DNA of 64,000 nucleotides from DATLNF01 sp046590575 (GCA_046590575.1 JBKJUS010000214.1:1-64000), one strand, 5' to 3'; shown: positions 34,800-44,744, numbered from the stretch's first letter. Made by a program: numbers and translations. Notes: generated by a model not told the origin, from the sequence alone.

Positions 34800-35728
34800 G
34801 GGGCCTCCCTCTCGGGACCGTCTGAAGTCGTTGGAATGCGGCTGTGTGGGGAATCTGAGGGTCCGGTGTCCGCCTCACCCGACGCTGCGCTGCCGTCGCT
34901 CGGACCAGGTTCGTCGTACTCCTCGACAGATAGATAAGTCGATAGACCCGCATGGGCCAGCGCACCCGTCCAGCGCACTTGAAGGTCGCCGAGAGGAGTG
35001 ACCTGCTCGAAGGTGACATGGCCCTCCCGGTAGAGCTCGAGGAGGGCGAGAAAGGAGGCGACCACCTCCACCGTCTCCGTGCAGTCGGAGACGAGGGTCC
35101 GGAAGGAGGCCGCCCCCAGCCCCGCCAGCCGACCAGCCAGGAGAATGGCCCGCTCCCGGACCGAGACCTTGGTGACGTGCACGTGGTCGGTGGAGACACC
35201 AGGTGGCGGTGGAGTGGGCGCCAGGGCGCGTGCCGCGAGGGCGGCGAACTGCTCGACACCGAGGCCGAGCAGCACCTCCGGCACCGCCGCGGCGAAGCGC
35301 GGCTCGAGCGTCACCTCGCGTGCGTGCCGGCGGTCTTCGCGGAGCATCAGGCCAGCGATGATGCTGCACGCCTCCTTGTACGCCCGATACTGCAGCAGCC
35401 GGGCGAAGAGCAGATCGCGCGCCTCCAGGAGGGCGACGTCGTCCTCGTCGTCGACCTCGCCGGCCGGCAGCAGGCGGGCAGCCTTCAGGTCGAGCAGCGT
35501 GGCGGCGACGACGAGGAAGTCAGTCGCCTGCCCCAGATCCCACATGTCGCCAGCGCGGCGGATATACGCGATGAACTCGTCAGTGACCTGAGACAGCGCG
35601 ACCTCGGTGACATCGAGCTGGTGCTTGGCAATGAGGCTGAGCAGGAGGTCGAACGGGCCCTCGAAGTTGCCCAGGTGGACTTCGAACGGCGCTCGGCCGG
35701 CCACCGCGGGGCCGCTGCCCGACGTCAT
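34796..35728 (-). CDS. scpA: segregation and condensation protein A
   Basis: 310-residue kleisin of the bacterial condensin. The conserved N-terminal start FEVHLGNFEGPFDLLLSLI (about 14-32) binds the SMC neck; AYIRRAGDMWDLGQATDFLVVAATLLDLKA continues it in two parts. The middle is variable, and the C-terminal winged helix holds RAILLAGRLAGLGA and VASFLALLELYREG. The Ser/Asp-rich tail of about 35 residues is extra. It starts the scpA-scpB pair; an AT-rich palindrome lies about 70 bases upstream. Confidence 0.94.
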   Translation of the reverse strand: MTSGSGPAVAGRAPFEVHLGNFEGPFDLLLSLIAKHQLDVTEVALSQVTDEFIAYIRRAGDMWDLGQATDFLVVAATLLDLKAARLLPAGEVDDEDDVALLEARDLLFARLLQYRAYKEACSIIAGLMLREDRRHAREVTLEPRFAAAVPEVLLGLGVEQFAALAARALAPTPPPPGVSTDHVHVTKVSVRERAILLAGRLAGLGAASFRTLVSDCTETVEVVASFLALLELYREGHVTFEQVTPLGDLQVRWTGALAHAGLSTYLSVEEYDEPGPSDGSAASGEADTGPSDSPHSRIPTTSDGPEREAP

Positions 35729-35796
35729 GGCGCGACGGTAGCAGGTGGCGCAGTGTGCACCGGCAGCGGAACGATGACGGCTCGCCGAAATTCCTG

Positions 35797-35810
35797 ATAA
35801 ATCAATTTAT
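35797..35810. promoter_or_regulatory. 14-base A/T-rich palindrome upstream of scpA
   Basis: ATAAA-TCAA-TTTAT, same 14-base geometry as the palindromes at 13151 and 31558. It sits in the 93-base gap between the protease-like gene and scpA, about 70 bases before the scpA ATG. Likely a promoter element or operator for scpAB. Confidence 0.35.
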
Positions 35811-35821
35811 GGATGTAGCGC

Positions 35822-36493
35822 TTAGATGCCGACGAGGGAGAACAGCAGGTCGACGAGCGGGGCGGACACCGCATATACGAGCCGCATGAGCAGGCCTACC
35901 CCACTGAAGATCGGCAACAGGAGCACGATCAGAGCCGCCTGGCCATAGTTCTGCTCCTCCGAGTAGTACCGAGCGCGTTGCCAACCAGGGGTTGGCGGAG
36001 CCAGGGACCAGAGGAGCCGGTTGCCCTCGAGTGGCGGAAGCGGGGTCAGCGCGAGCACCGCGCTCCCGGCGTTGACGAGAGCGAAGAAGAGGAACAACTC
36101 GACGACCAGCGGGCGGGTGCCGGCCTCGTCGCCCGTCACCAACGCGATCCCTCCACAAGCGGCCAAGGCGAGAAGCACCTGGCTCAGCGGCCCGACTGCA
36201 AGCAGGAGCAGATACCGACCGCGCCCTAGCCGTCGCTCGTCGAACGGCACCGGCTTTCCCCACCCGACCCCGGCGATGAGCACGGCGACGACCCCGAAGG
36301 CGTCGAGATGGCGCCGCGGGTCGAGCGACACGCGGCCGGCTACCCGCGCCTGCCGGTCGCCGAACCGGTCCGCCAGCAGCGCCTGGCTGAGCGAGTGGAT
36401 CGTCACCCCGACGACGAATCCAAGGAGGATTCCGAGCAGCGGACCGGCCCGGTCGAGAAAGAACAGCGCACCCTGAAGCAGCCGAACAAGCAC
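35822..36493 (-). CDS. site-2 protease (M50) family membrane protein lacking catalytic residues
   Basis: 223-residue membrane protein with about five hydrophobic segments. It aligns with small actinobacterial M50 proteases around the GDRQARVAGRVSLDPRRHLD motif and GWGKPVPF, but the zinc motif HExxH is HSLSQ (residues 33-37: Glu to Ser, His to Gln), and the second ligand motif PPLDG is PPLEG (Glu156). It is therefore unlikely to be a protease. Two bases separate its GTG start from the stop of the small gene upstream, so it is in the parA operon. Confidence 0.85.
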   Translation of the reverse strand: MLVRLLQGALFFLDRAGPLLGILLGFVVGVTIHSLSQALLADRFGDRQARVAGRVSLDPRRHLDAFGVVAVLIAGVGWGKPVPFDERRLGRGRYLLLLAVGPLSQVLLALAACGGIALVTGDEAGTRPLVVELFLFFALVNAGSAVLALTPLPPLEGNRLLWSLAPPTPGWQRARYYSEEQNYGQAALIVLLLPIFSGVGLLMRLVYAVSAPLVDLLFSLVGI

Positions 36494-36495
36494 GG

Positions 36496-36942
36496 TCAGC
36501 GACCTCGGAGGCGGCGCACCAAGTAGCTCTGGTCGCCTTTGCCTTCGAGGTCAGCGAGCACCATCGACAACGCCTCACGCACGATCCGGCCTCGGTCGAC
36601 CGCAAGACCATGATCACCGCGCAGGGTCAGTCGGGCCCGCTCGAGGTCGATGAGCTCCTCAGCAGAGACATAGACCGTGATCTTCTCGTCGTGTCTCTCC
36701 CGCCCGGTCGGTCGTCGCTCACCGGAACGGGGTCGACGCCGGACCACGACCGACGCATCCCGCTCTTCGCCGGCGCTCTCCCCGTCGAGAAGGTCGGCGA
36801 GTTGTGGGCGGCTCACGACAGGTGAAGGTGTCGGACTCAGCGTGGTGACGTTGTCAGGTTCCAGGTCGGCCGGTGCGTCGGCCGAGCCGGTCGAGCGGAA
36901 GAGCTCATTAGCGCCGGGCAGCGCGATTCGTCGGCCGCTCAT
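36496..36942 (-). CDS. conserved partner protein of ParA, possible DNA-binding
   Basis: 148 residues. The first 80 are disordered with an Arg-rich patch (VVVRRRPRSGERRPTGRER). The conserved C-terminal 60 read KITVYVSAEELIDLERARL, then VDRGRIVREALSMVLADLE, a beta-strand and two helices as in ribbon-helix-helix repressors. It is not a ParB. Its ATG overlaps the parA stop (ATGA), and the same small gene follows parA near scpA in other actinobacteria, so a role in the same chromosome-segregation step is likely but untested. Confidence 0.75.
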   Translation of the reverse strand: MSGRRIALPGANELFRSTGSADAPADLEPDNVTTLSPTPSPVVSRPQLADLLDGESAGEERDASVVVRRRPRSGERRPTGRERHDEKITVYVSAEELIDLERARLTLRGDHGLAVDRGRIVREALSMVLADLEGKGDQSYLVRRLRGR

Positions 36943-38033
36943 GAGGCGAGCACCTCCTTGGCGAGGTCCCGGTACGCCTTGGCACCGGCGGAATGAGAGG
37001 CATACGTGGTGATCGGCTCGCCGGCGACGGTGGTCTCCGGGAACTTCACGGTGCGAGCAATCACGGTGTGGAACACCTTTTCCCCAAAGGCCTCCACGAC
37101 CCGGGCAAGAACTTCTCGTCCATGCAGTGTTCTCCCGTCGAACATCGTGGCCAGAATTCCCTCAAGTTCGAGTTGAGGGTTAAGCCTCTCTCGCACCTTG
37201 TCTATCGTTTCGATCAAGAGTGCGACGCCACGTAGGGCAAAGAACTCGCATTCCAGCGGGATGATCACTCCGTGCGATGCCGTCAGCGCATTGACGGTCA
37301 GCAGGCCAAGGCTGGGCTGGCAGTCGATGAGGACGACGTCGTAGTCGTCCAACACGGGCTGAAGGACCCGAAGGAGCACCTGCTCACGGGCGACCTCCCC
37401 GACGAGTTGGACTTCGGCAGCTGAGAGGTCAATGTTGCTGGGCAGCAGGTCCAACCCCGGGATATGGGTCTTCAACATCACGTCATCGATGGTGACGGTG
37501 CGATCCATCAGGAGGTTGTAGAGCGTACGGTCGAGCTGAAGCGGGTTCACCCCGAGCCCGACACTGAGCGCCCCTTGCGGATCACAGTCCACGAGCAGCA
37601 CCCGCCGGCCGTACTCCGCGAGGGCCGCGCCAAGGTTGATGGTGCTCGTGGTTTTGCCGACCCCGCCCTTCTGGTTGCACATCGACAAGATGCGAGCCGG
37701 ACCGTGCCGCTCCAGCAGCGGCGGCTCGGGCAGGAACTTGATCGGCCGCAGGGTGGGACCTAACTGCTCCGCCGGGGGGTCGGCCGGGGGCTCGATCGGC
37801 GGCTCGGCGGTCGGCGGCTCCTCGGTGGGCGTGGTGACCGGCATCTCCGCTCGAAGGTCTGCGCCGAAGTGGGGCGCTTCCAGTGCGAGCAGTGCGTTGG
37901 CAGCGCCGGGCCACGAATCCGCCGGAGGAGCCACCCCCGGTGCTACCGGGCTGTCGGCGGGTTGCCCGTCGACAGGCGGTCTGTCGTCGGGCAGGTCGCT
38001 GCCGAGAGGACCACCGGGCCCGTAAATCGACAT
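36939..38033 (-). CDS. ParA-family ATPase (Soj-like, Rv1708-like)
   Basis: 364 residues. About 105 N-terminal residues are Pro/Ala/Glu-rich and disordered (PPTAEPPIEPPADPP). The ATPase has the deviant Walker A NQKGGVGKTTSTINLGAAL (about 119-137), Walker A' DCDPQGALSVGLG, and Walker B VVLIDCQPSLGLL. It resembles the orphan ParA linked to scpAB (M. tuberculosis Rv1708), not the ParA of the origin-proximal parAB pair. First gene of a unit with the small partner and the protease-like gene. Confidence 0.9.
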   Translation of the reverse strand: MSIYGPGGPLGSDLPDDRPPVDGQPADSPVAPGVAPPADSWPGAANALLALEAPHFGADLRAEMPVTTPTEEPPTAEPPIEPPADPPAEQLGPTLRPIKFLPEPPLLERHGPARILSMCNQKGGVGKTTSTINLGAALAEYGRRVLLVDCDPQGALSVGLGVNPLQLDRTLYNLLMDRTVTIDDVMLKTHIPGLDLLPSNIDLSAAEVQLVGEVAREQVLLRVLQPVLDDYDVVLIDCQPSLGLLTVNALTASHGVIIPLECEFFALRGVALLIETIDKVRERLNPQLELEGILATMFDGRTLHGREVLARVVEAFGEKVFHTVIARTVKFPETTVAGEPITTYASHSAGAKAYRDLAKEVLAS

Positions 38034-38107
38034 ATCTGTTTGGCTCCCTGTCGTCGTACCTCTGTCGCGATACGGCGAGAAGGCGCCTTGACGACAGGCG
38101 GCGAATG

Positions 38108-39091
38108 CTAGGTCCCGGACACCCAGTCTGGCAAGGCCGGCGGCCGAGCCGGTCCTCGGCTGGCCCGAGCGCGCGGGTGTGCGGCGGCGTAGACCTCGCG
38201 TAGCCGGTCGACCGTGACCAGGGTGTAGATCTGCGTCGTCGTCACCGAAGCATGCCCGAGCAGCTCCTGCACGACCCGGACGTCGGCTCCCCCATCCAGC
38301 AGATGGGTGGCGAACGAGTGGCGCAAGGTGTGGGGCGACACCTCTCCGGTCACACCTGCCTTCTCAGCCGCTGCTCGCAACACGGCCCAGGCCGACTGCC
38401 GGGACAGGCGTCCTCCGCGGGAGTTGAGGAAGACCGCCGATCCGCCGCCGGTGCTGCCGCTGGCCAGCGTCGGCCGAGCCCGGACGAGATAAGCCTCGAC
38501 CGCGCTACGCGCCATCCGCCCGATTGGGACGACACGCTCCTTGGTGCCTTTGCCGAGCAGCCGGACCACGCCGCTGTCCAGGTCCAGTGCGTCCAGGTCG
38601 AGACCCACCGCTTCGGAGATCCTCGCGCCAGAGCCGTAGAGCACCTCGAGCAAGGCTCGGTCGCGCAGAGCGAGGGCGGTCTGGTCGAATCCAGCCGCAT
38701 CAATCAGCGCGGCCACCGATTCGACCGAGATGGCCTTCGGCAACGAGCGCGGAAGGACGGGCGGGCGGACCTCTCGTGCGACATCGAGGCCCACGAGACC
38801 CTCGCGTACGGCGAACCGGTGCAGCCCCCGCACCGCCACGAGTGCGCGCGCGGCGGAGGAGGCTTTCGCCGGAGGATGGTCAGGCGAGCCTTCGCGCAGC
38901 GTCGCGACGAACTCGGCGACCGACGACTCCGTGACCTCGGAAAGAGACAGAACGCCGGTGGCAGCCAGGACGGCGGCGTAGCGGCGGAGGTCGCGGCGGT
39001 AGGACTCCAAGGTGTTCTGAGCGAGACCCCGTTCCACTGCGAGGTGGTCGAGGTAGCGGGATGCCGCGGACTCCACCGTCAGGGTGGTCAT
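38108..39091 (-). CDS. xerD: tyrosine recombinase XerD
   Basis: 327 residues from the ATG at 39091, just before the family N terminus ([16 protein letters not shown]). The N-terminal SAM-like domain (about 5-95) precedes the catalytic domain with Arg in [37 protein letters not shown], giving the R-K-H-R-H-Y set. It resolves chromosome dimers at dif with XerC. The gene follows ald by 22 bases. The upstream open frame overlaps ald and is not used. Confidence 0.93.
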   Translation of the reverse strand: MTTLTVESAASRYLDHLAVERGLAQNTLESYRRDLRRYAAVLAATGVLSLSEVTESSVAEFVATLREGSPDHPPAKASSAARALVAVRGLHRFAVREGLVGLDVAREVRPPVLPRSLPKAISVESVAALIDAAGFDQTALALRDRALLEVLYGSGARISEAVGLDLDALDLDSGVVRLLGKGTKERVVPIGRMARSAVEAYLVRARPTLASGSTGGGSAVFLNSRGGRLSRQSAWAVLRAAAEKAGVTGEVSPHTLRHSFATHLLDGGADVRVVQELLGHASVTTTQIYTLVTVDRLREVYAAAHPRARASRGPARPPALPDWVSGT

Positions 39092-39113
39092 CCGGTGGCG
39101 GGTTGGGTCCGGC

Positions 39114-40235
39114 TCACGCCGCGCCGAGCGCCTCGGCGACCGGAACGGACGCGAGGCCATGCGCCTCGGCGACCGGTGGATACGTGATCTGCCCACCGAC
39201 GACGTTGACCCCGAGCGCGAGCGCTTGGTCAACGGCGCAGGCCGCGCGGATGCCGCGGTTGGCGATCTCCACCGCGTAGGGCAGCGTCACGTTGGTCAGC
39301 GCATAGGTCGAGGTGTGCGGGACGGCTCCCGGCATGTTGGCCACGCAGTAGAAGATCGAGTTGTGTACTTGGTAGGTCGGCTTGGAGTGCGTCGTCGGGC
39401 GAGTCGACTCGAAACATCCACCCTGGTCGACCGAGATGTCGACGAGCACCGAGCCGGGCTTCATCGCGGCCACCATCTCGTCGGTGACCAGGGTTGGCGC
39501 CTTGGCTCCCGGCACCAGCACCGCGCCGATGACCAGGTCTGCCTCGACGACCGCCTTCTCGATCTCAAAGGTGTTCGACGCGATCGTCTGAATTCGTCCC
39601 TTGTGAATGCGGTCGACCTCGCGGAGTTTGGCGATGTTGCGATCGAGGAGGAGGACCTCCGCCTCCATCCCTTGGGCGATCCACGCGGCGTTGGATCCGG
39701 AGATGCCGCCACCGAGCACGACCACGCGAGCCGGGTAGACCCCCGGCGCACCACCCATCAGCACGCCACGGCCGCCCTGCGCGCGCTCGAGGAAGTGAGC
39801 TCCCGCCTGCGGCGCCATTCGTCCCGCCACCTCGCTCATCGGCGCAAGCAGCGGCAGCGACCGGTCCGGCAGCTCGACCGTTTCGTACGCCACGGCCGTG
39901 ATGCCGGAGTCGACGAGCGCCTGGGTGCACTCGAGCGAGGCGGCAAGATGCAGGTAGGTGAAGAGCACCTGGTCCCGCCGCATCCGGTGGTACTCCTCAG
40001 CGATGGGCTCCTTGACCTTCAGGACCAGGTCCGCAGTGCCCCATACGTCGTCCGCGCTCGGCAGGATGCGGGCACCCGCCGCTCTGAACTCGTCGTCGGT
40101 GATCGAGGAACCAACGCCCGCATCGTGCTCAACGAGGACCTCGTGGCCAGCCGCGGAAAGCTCACGCACGCCCGCCGGCGTGATCGCGACCCGGTACTCG
40201 TTGTCCTTGAGCTCGCTCGGGATGCCGACCTTCAC
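39114..40235 (-). CDS. ald: alanine dehydrogenase
   Basis: 373-residue NAD-dependent enzyme interconverting L-alanine and pyruvate plus ammonia. The start [20 protein letters not shown] is diagnostic, Lys75 (LKVKEP) and His96 (YLHLAA) are the catalytic pair at the numbering used for characterised Ald proteins. The NAD motif [14 protein letters not shown] lies near 168-181, and [12 protein letters not shown] follows. It lies between the S15 hydrolase gene and xerD; in M. tuberculosis ald is elsewhere, so this is a local insertion. Confidence 0.96.
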   Translation of the reverse strand: MKVGIPSELKDNEYRVAITPAGVRELSAAGHEVLVEHDAGVGSSITDDEFRAAGARILPSADDVWGTADLVLKVKEPIAEEYHRMRRDQVLFTYLHLAASLECTQALVDSGITAVAYETVELPDRSLPLLAPMSEVAGRMAPQAGAHFLERAQGGRGVLMGGAPGVYPARVVVLGGGISGSNAAWIAQGMEAEVLLLDRNIAKLREVDRIHKGRIQTIASNTFEIEKAVVEADLVIGAVLVPGAKAPTLVTDEMVAAMKPGSVLVDISVDQGGCFESTRPTTHSKPTYQVHNSIFYCVANMPGAVPHTSTYALTNVTLPYAVEIANRGIRAACAVDQALALGVNVVGGQITYPPVAEAHGLASVPVAEALGAA

Positions 40236-40321
40236 CGTGGAGACCTCGCGCCTAGGCTCGCGCCGGCGCGCAGTTGCACCGGACCGGCGGTGAGTCTAGT
40301 GCGGACGCGCGCTCGACCGGA

Positions 40322-42196
40322 TCAGCCGCCCACGGTACGACGCCGACGGTGTAGCACGGCAGCGAGACCTACCAGGGCGGGGCCAGCCAGCCAGGTCGCT
40401 ACGCCACCGCCAGTGGCGGGCAGTGGAGCAGGCCGGGACCCGGCGGCCGGTGCCGCCGCGACGGGCGGCGCAGGCACCGGCCGGGGCGCGGGACGAGTCG
40501 CCGCCTGGCCGAGCTGGTCACCGCCGAAGCTGGTGGGCACAATGAGCCGCGACGTACCGTCCAGCGAGAGCTCGTTGGTGGCCTGGGTCGTGTCTCCGTA
40601 GAGCGCCTCATTGGTGTTCATCGACATCACGGCGAGGCCGAGCTTGTGGCCCTCGTCGAGCACCCAGTCGACCGGCTGGAACTCCACCCGCGCACGCCAG
40701 GTGGATCCCGGAGCGAGGGGTGCCGACTCCCGCAGAGAGTCGCGGTTGCGAGAGTTCAGGAGCCCTCGGGTGATTCGCACCCGACCGCCGTCCGGAGCCT
40801 CATCGAAGAGGATCGGGGTGAGGTGGGTGGACTCGGCACTCGTCGTGACCATCGCGTCGAGAACGGGTACGCCGGAGATGCGCACACGCTTCGCCACCTC
40901 AGGGCTGACGAAGAGCAGCGCCGACCCGTCAGCGTCGCCGCCGAGCACATCGCCCTCCCCGAGCTGCGGATTGTCGTCGGTCCACTCGGCGATCTCAAGG
41001 TCGGCGAGGCCAATCGCACCTTTCTCGGCAGTGCCAAGGGCGAGGTTCAGCGGGATGTCCTGCGTCGAGGGCGGCGGCCAGGACGCGTCCTGGAACCGCT
41101 CACGGTCGTTGACCTCACTGTCGCTCTGCGGCAGGGACATGATCCCGGTCTCAATGCCCATCAGCCACTTGTCGAACCACGCGTGGTAGAGGTCCTTGGT
41201 GTCCTCGACCTGCGTGCCACTGTGGCCGGCCTGGCCCATGATCAGCTTCTTCGGAAGGGCCGCCGGTAGTGCTCGCCACATCTCGTAGCTGTTGATCGGG
41301 TGGACGTTGTAGTCCTGCCAGCTGCCCACCAGCAGAACGCTCGCCTTGACCTTGGCGATTTGCTGCAGGTAGTCGCGCTCATCCCAGAACTCGTCGTACA
41401 CCGGGTCGGGCAGGAAGGCGCGGTCGTTGTGCTCTATCCGCTCGCAGGGGTTGGCGTGGTCGGCCACGGCTTGCGCCCAGTCAACGCCACCCTGCACATT
41501 CGTCGGAGGAGCGAAGCCGAACCCGAAGTCGAAGAGCACCGGAGTGCCGCTGCCAGATGCGAAGCGCACGCCCTGTCCATAGGCGTAGTCGTACCAACGG
41601 CCGATGGCGACCTGGGGCACGATCGTGGTCAGGTGGGGTGGCGTCTTGATCGCGGCGGCCCACTGCGTGGTGCCGTCGTACGAACCACCGATCATGCCGA
41701 TCTTGCCGCTGCTCCACTCCTGTGCAGCGAGGAACTCCACGACGTCGTAGCCAGTCTCCTGCTCGCGGATGCCGCCGTGGTCGTAGCAGCCGGCCGACTC
41801 GCGGGTACCGACGAGGTCGAACTCGGCCCGGGCGTAGCCGCGCGGGATGAAGAAGTCGCCGGTGCCATCAGCCGTCGCCTCAACCTGTGGAGCGGTCCCG
41901 ATCGGTCGACGGAGCACGTTGTACGGCGAGTAGGTGAGGATGACCGGCACCTTCACGCCCTCAGGCACAACCGGTCGCTCCACCACGCCGTAGATGGTGC
42001 CGTGCTTGGTCGGGACTCGATACTCCTCGAGCACCGACTCGGTGTAGATCGGCTCGGTCTTACCTGTGGTGGTCTTGTATTCACCGTCCTCACCCTCAGC
42101 CACCGCGGTCAGCGCGGGCAGAGCAGCGGCAGAAGCAAGCAACGACGCAACAGCGAGCAGGCGGATCGAGCGGCGCACTGGGAGGCTCCTAGGCAT
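40322..42196 (-). CDS. secreted S15/CocE-NonD family hydrolase with LPATG tail
   Basis: 624 residues. Signal peptide 1-33 (LLAVASLLASAAALPALTAVAEG). The alpha/beta hydrolase part has the nucleophile Ser172 in IGGSYDGTT and a catalytic-type histidine in MGQAGHSGTQ; the C-terminal jelly-roll domain of S15/CocE follows (RGLLNSRNRDS, LGLAVMS). The end is a cell-wall sorting signal: LPATG near 590, a hydrophobic span and RRRR. It may cleave X-Pro peptides or esters at the surface. It is a close paralogue of the gene at 42867; no sortase gene is in the window. Confidence 0.85.
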   Translation of the reverse strand: MPRSLPVRRSIRLLAVASLLASAAALPALTAVAEGEDGEYKTTTGKTEPIYTESVLEEYRVPTKHGTIYGVVERPVVPEGVKVPVILTYSPYNVLRRPIGTAPQVEATADGTGDFFIPRGYARAEFDLVGTRESAGCYDHGGIREQETGYDVVEFLAAQEWSSGKIGMIGGSYDGTTQWAAAIKTPPHLTTIVPQVAIGRWYDYAYGQGVRFASGSGTPVLFDFGFGFAPPTNVQGGVDWAQAVADHANPCERIEHNDRAFLPDPVYDEFWDERDYLQQIAKVKASVLLVGSWQDYNVHPINSYEMWRALPAALPKKLIMGQAGHSGTQVEDTKDLYHAWFDKWLMGIETGIMSLPQSDSEVNDRERFQDASWPPPSTQDIPLNLALGTAEKGAIGLADLEIAEWTDDNPQLGEGDVLGGDADGSALLFVSPEVAKRVRISGVPVLDAMVTTSAESTHLTPILFDEAPDGGRVRITRGLLNSRNRDSLRESAPLAPGSTWRARVEFQPVDWVLDEGHKLGLAVMSMNTNEALYGDTTQATNELSLDGTSRLIVPTSFGGDQLGQAATRPAPRPVPAPPVAAAPAAGSRPAPLPATGGGVATWLAGPALVGLAAVLHRRRRTVGG

Positions 42197-42285
42197 GGCG
42201 GTGGACCTGTCCGATTCTTACCCATTCGCTACCTGGCGACCGACTCCTTGTGCCCGCGCGGGACAGGTTCGCGCCGTCAGCCAGG

Positions 42286-42870
42286 TCAGGAGCTGAGGAG
42301 GCGGGCGTACGACGTACGACGGGCCTCAGCTGCCGCCAGGACCCCGATGACGCACATCGCATTGCGGATCTCACCGAGGAAGACCATCGCCACCGCCTCG
42401 TCGAGGTCGACCCACGTCGGGTCGAGGTCGAGCTCCTCGTCGTGCAGCGCCGGGCGCTCATCGGCCGGAATCGACACCGGCTCGCGGGCGAGGAAGACGC
42501 GGTAGGCCTCGTCACTCATGCCCGGCGAGCTCAGCACGTCGCAGAGCACGTGCCACCTGCCGGCCCGCAGGCCGGCTTCCTCGACCAGCTCCCGGGCTGC
42601 GGTCTCGACGAGCGGCTCACCGGCGATGTCGCGGATGCCGGCCGGGATCTCCCACAAGACTTCGGCGACGCTGTGCCGGTACTGCCGGATCAACAGCACC
42701 CGGTCGTCCGCGTCGAGCACGACGACGCCGACCGCGCCGGGGTGCTCGACGATGTCGCGTCGCGCCACCGTGCCGCCCGGCATCGAGACCTGGTCCACCC
42801 GCACCGCGATGACACGACCCGAGAAGAGCCGTTCTGAGGAGAGGACGTCGTACGCATGCCGATCCGTCAT
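42286..42870 (-). CDS. NUDIX hydrolase, ADP-ribose pyrophosphatase-like (Rv1700-like)
   Basis: 194 residues from an ATG overlapping the upstream hydrolase stop (ATGA). The NUDIX box reads PAGIRDIAGEPLVETAAREL then VEEAGL, with the extra residue typical of the ADP-ribose pyrophosphatase subgroup. The N-terminal SSERLFSGRVIAVRVDQV and VLLIRQYRHSV fit that subgroup too. It likely hydrolyses ADP-ribose. Between pyrG and xerD, as in M. tuberculosis, but two hydrolase genes have been added around it. Confidence 0.9.
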   Translation of the reverse strand: MTDRHAYDVLSSERLFSGRVIAVRVDQVSMPGGTVARRDIVEHPGAVGVVVLDADDRVLLIRQYRHSVAEVLWEIPAGIRDIAGEPLVETAARELVEEAGLRAGRWHVLCDVLSSPGMSDEAYRVFLAREPVSIPADERPALHDEELDLDPTWVDLDEAVAMVFLGEIRNAMCVIGVLAAAEARRTSYARLLSS

Positions 42871-44744
42871 CCGGTGCGGCGAACGCGACGCCGACGAGCC
42901 AGCACTGCGATGGCCCCGACGCCCATCGCCCACCAGGCCAGTGCACCAGCGCCTGTGGCCGGCAGCGGCGCGGGTCGCTGAGCCGGAGCGGGAGCCGCAG
43001 ACGAAGCCGGCCGCGGGCCCGGCCGGGCAGGAGCCGGGCCGGCAGCTCGGCCACCCACCGCCGCATGCCCGGCACTGACCGGCAGCACTAGCGTCGACGT
43101 GCCGACGCCGTCGGCGAGGTGCACCGTCGTCGTGGCGCGGGTCGTGTCGGGCAGTGACCACACCGCGTTGCTCGACGACACCAGCAACCCGATCCGACTG
43201 CCGGCTGCCACGACGTAGTCGGTGTCCCACAAGTCGACCAGAGGCGACCACGGTGAACCTGGCGGCAGATCAGTAGAGGACTGCAGCCCGTCACGGTTGC
43301 GGGAGTTGAGGAACCCGCGAGTGATGATCGCCGGCCCGGTCTCCGGGTTGTCCTCGAAGAGCACGGGGGTCAGGTGCGTCGATGCGGCGTCAGTGGTCGC
43401 GTCGAGGTCGAGCTGCGGCGGTCCCGAGATGCGCACGGCGCGCTCGAGCGGCGCGCTGAGGAATGTGAGATACGCGTCACCGCCGTCACCCGCGAACATG
43501 TCTTCTTCGGTGAGGGCCTTGTTGGAGTCGGTGAAGGTCGCGTCGGCACTTGTCAGGCCGAGTACTCCCGCAGCGGCCGACTCCTGCGCGGCCAGCGGGA
43601 GCCTCACCGCAGAGGTGCCGACCGGCGGCCAGGTCGACTCCTGCACGCGCTCGCCCGCACCCCCGGGCTCCGTGTCCACCGCCGGGAGGTCCATGACGCC
43701 GGTGTTGAGGCCGAGGAGCCAGAAGTCGAACCAGGCGTGCCGGATGTCACGCGCATCGTCGAACCGTGACGCGCTGTGGTTCCACTGGCCCATCACCAGC
43801 TTCTTGGGGTGGTTGGCGGGTAGTGCTTGGAAGAAACGGGTGGAGTCCCAGTGCTTGACGTTGTGGTCCAGCCAACCGCCCTCGATGAGGACACTCGACG
43901 TCACCTTGTGGGCCAGCGCACGGTAGTCACGCTCGACCCAGAAGTCGTCGTAGACCGGGTCCGGGTCATATCCGTGCTCGGTGTGCGAGATCTGGTCGCA
44001 CGGGGTGATCCGGTCAGCCAGCGCCGCGGCGAATGCGCCGGGATCGGAGGGATCGGCGGGGGGCAGCAGGCCGAACCCGAAGTCGAAGGCGAGCGGCGTG
44101 TCGAAGCCCTCGTCGGTGGTGTTCTCCGAGTTGAGGAAATAGCGGACGCCCTGGCCGTAGGCATAGTCGTACCACCGGTCGATGGCTACCTGCGGGATGA
44201 TCGTGGTGAGGTGAGGCGGTGCCTCCACGGCGGCAGCGATCTGCGTCGTGCCGTCGTAGGACCCGCCGATCATGCCGACCTTGCCGTTGCTCCACGGCTG
44301 GGTGCCGAGGAACTCGATGAGATCGAAGCCGGTCTCCCGCTCGCGGATGCCGCCGTAGTCGTAGCAGCCGCTCGACTCCCGAGTGCCGACGACGTCGAAG
44401 ACGGCGCGCGCGTAGCCGCGCGGGACATAGAACGAATCGTGGACGTCGCAACCGGCATTGCTGGGGCAGCCCAATGAGTTGTACGGCGAGTAGGTGAGGA
44501 TGACGGGCACCTTCACGCCCTCTGGCACTACAGGACGGTCCACGAAGCCGAAGAGAGTGCCGTGCCGAGTGGGCACGCGAAACGGCTGCTGCACATGCTC
44601 GGTGTAGATGGGCTCGCTGCGCCCGGTGGCGGTGCGCAACCCGCTTGCTTGCTGCGCCTCTGCGGCTGGACCAACAACCATGCCGGCGGCCAGACCAAGT
44701 GAGGCGACGACTGCGAGAAGGCGCCGGATCCCGGGAATCCTCAC
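42867..44744 (-). CDS. secreted S15/CocE-NonD family hydrolase with LPATG tail, second copy
   Basis: 625 residues from a GTG overlapping the pyrG stop (GTGA). Signal peptide 1-30 ([22 protein letters not shown]). Nucleophile Ser162 in [11 protein letters not shown], histidine in [11 protein letters not shown], and a C-terminal domain ending in a linker rich in Pro/Ala, LPATG, a hydrophobic span and RRRRVRR. The first 170 residues are very similar to the gene at 40322, with long identical runs such as [20 protein letters not shown]. It adds a cysteine pair (CPSNAGC) that the other copy lacks. Translationally coupled to both pyrG and the NUDIX gene. Confidence 0.85.
   Translation of the reverse strand: MRIPGIRRLLAVVASLGLAAGMVVGPAAEAQQASGLRTATGRSEPIYTEHVQQPFRVPTRHGTLFGFVDRPVVPEGVKVPVILTYSPYNSLGCPSNAGCDVHDSFYVPRGYARAVFDVVGTRESSGCYDYGGIRERETGFDLIEFLGTQPWSNGKVGMIGGSYDGTTQIAAAVEAPPHLTTIIPQVAIDRWYDYAYGQGVRYFLNSENTTDEGFDTPLAFDFGFGLLPPADPSDPGAFAAALADRITPCDQISHTEHGYDPDPVYDDFWVERDYRALAHKVTSSVLIEGGWLDHNVKHWDSTRFFQALPANHPKKLVMGQWNHSASRFDDARDIRHAWFDFWLLGLNTGVMDLPAVDTEPGGAGERVQESTWPPVGTSAVRLPLAAQESAAAGVLGLTSADATFTDSNKALTEEDMFAGDGGDAYLTFLSAPLERAVRISGPPQLDLDATTDAASTHLTPVLFEDNPETGPAIITRGFLNSRNRDGLQSSTDLPPGSPWSPLVDLWDTDYVVAAGSRIGLLVSSSNAVWSLPDTTRATTTVHLADGVGTSTLVLPVSAGHAAVGGRAAGPAPARPGPRPASSAAPAPAQRPAPLPATGAGALAWWAMGVGAIAVLARRRRVRRTG

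Noticed and set aside
38108..39091. XerD as integrase of a mobile element
   Set aside because: Family motifs and position between pyrG/ald and the parA-scp genes match the chromosomal XerD; no attachment-site repeats or phage genes occur.
42871..43251. 127-residue N-terminal extension of the NUDIX gene
   Set aside because: It lies wholly inside the S15 hydrolase gene in another frame and lacks similarity; the ATG at 42870 overlaps that gene's stop as expected.
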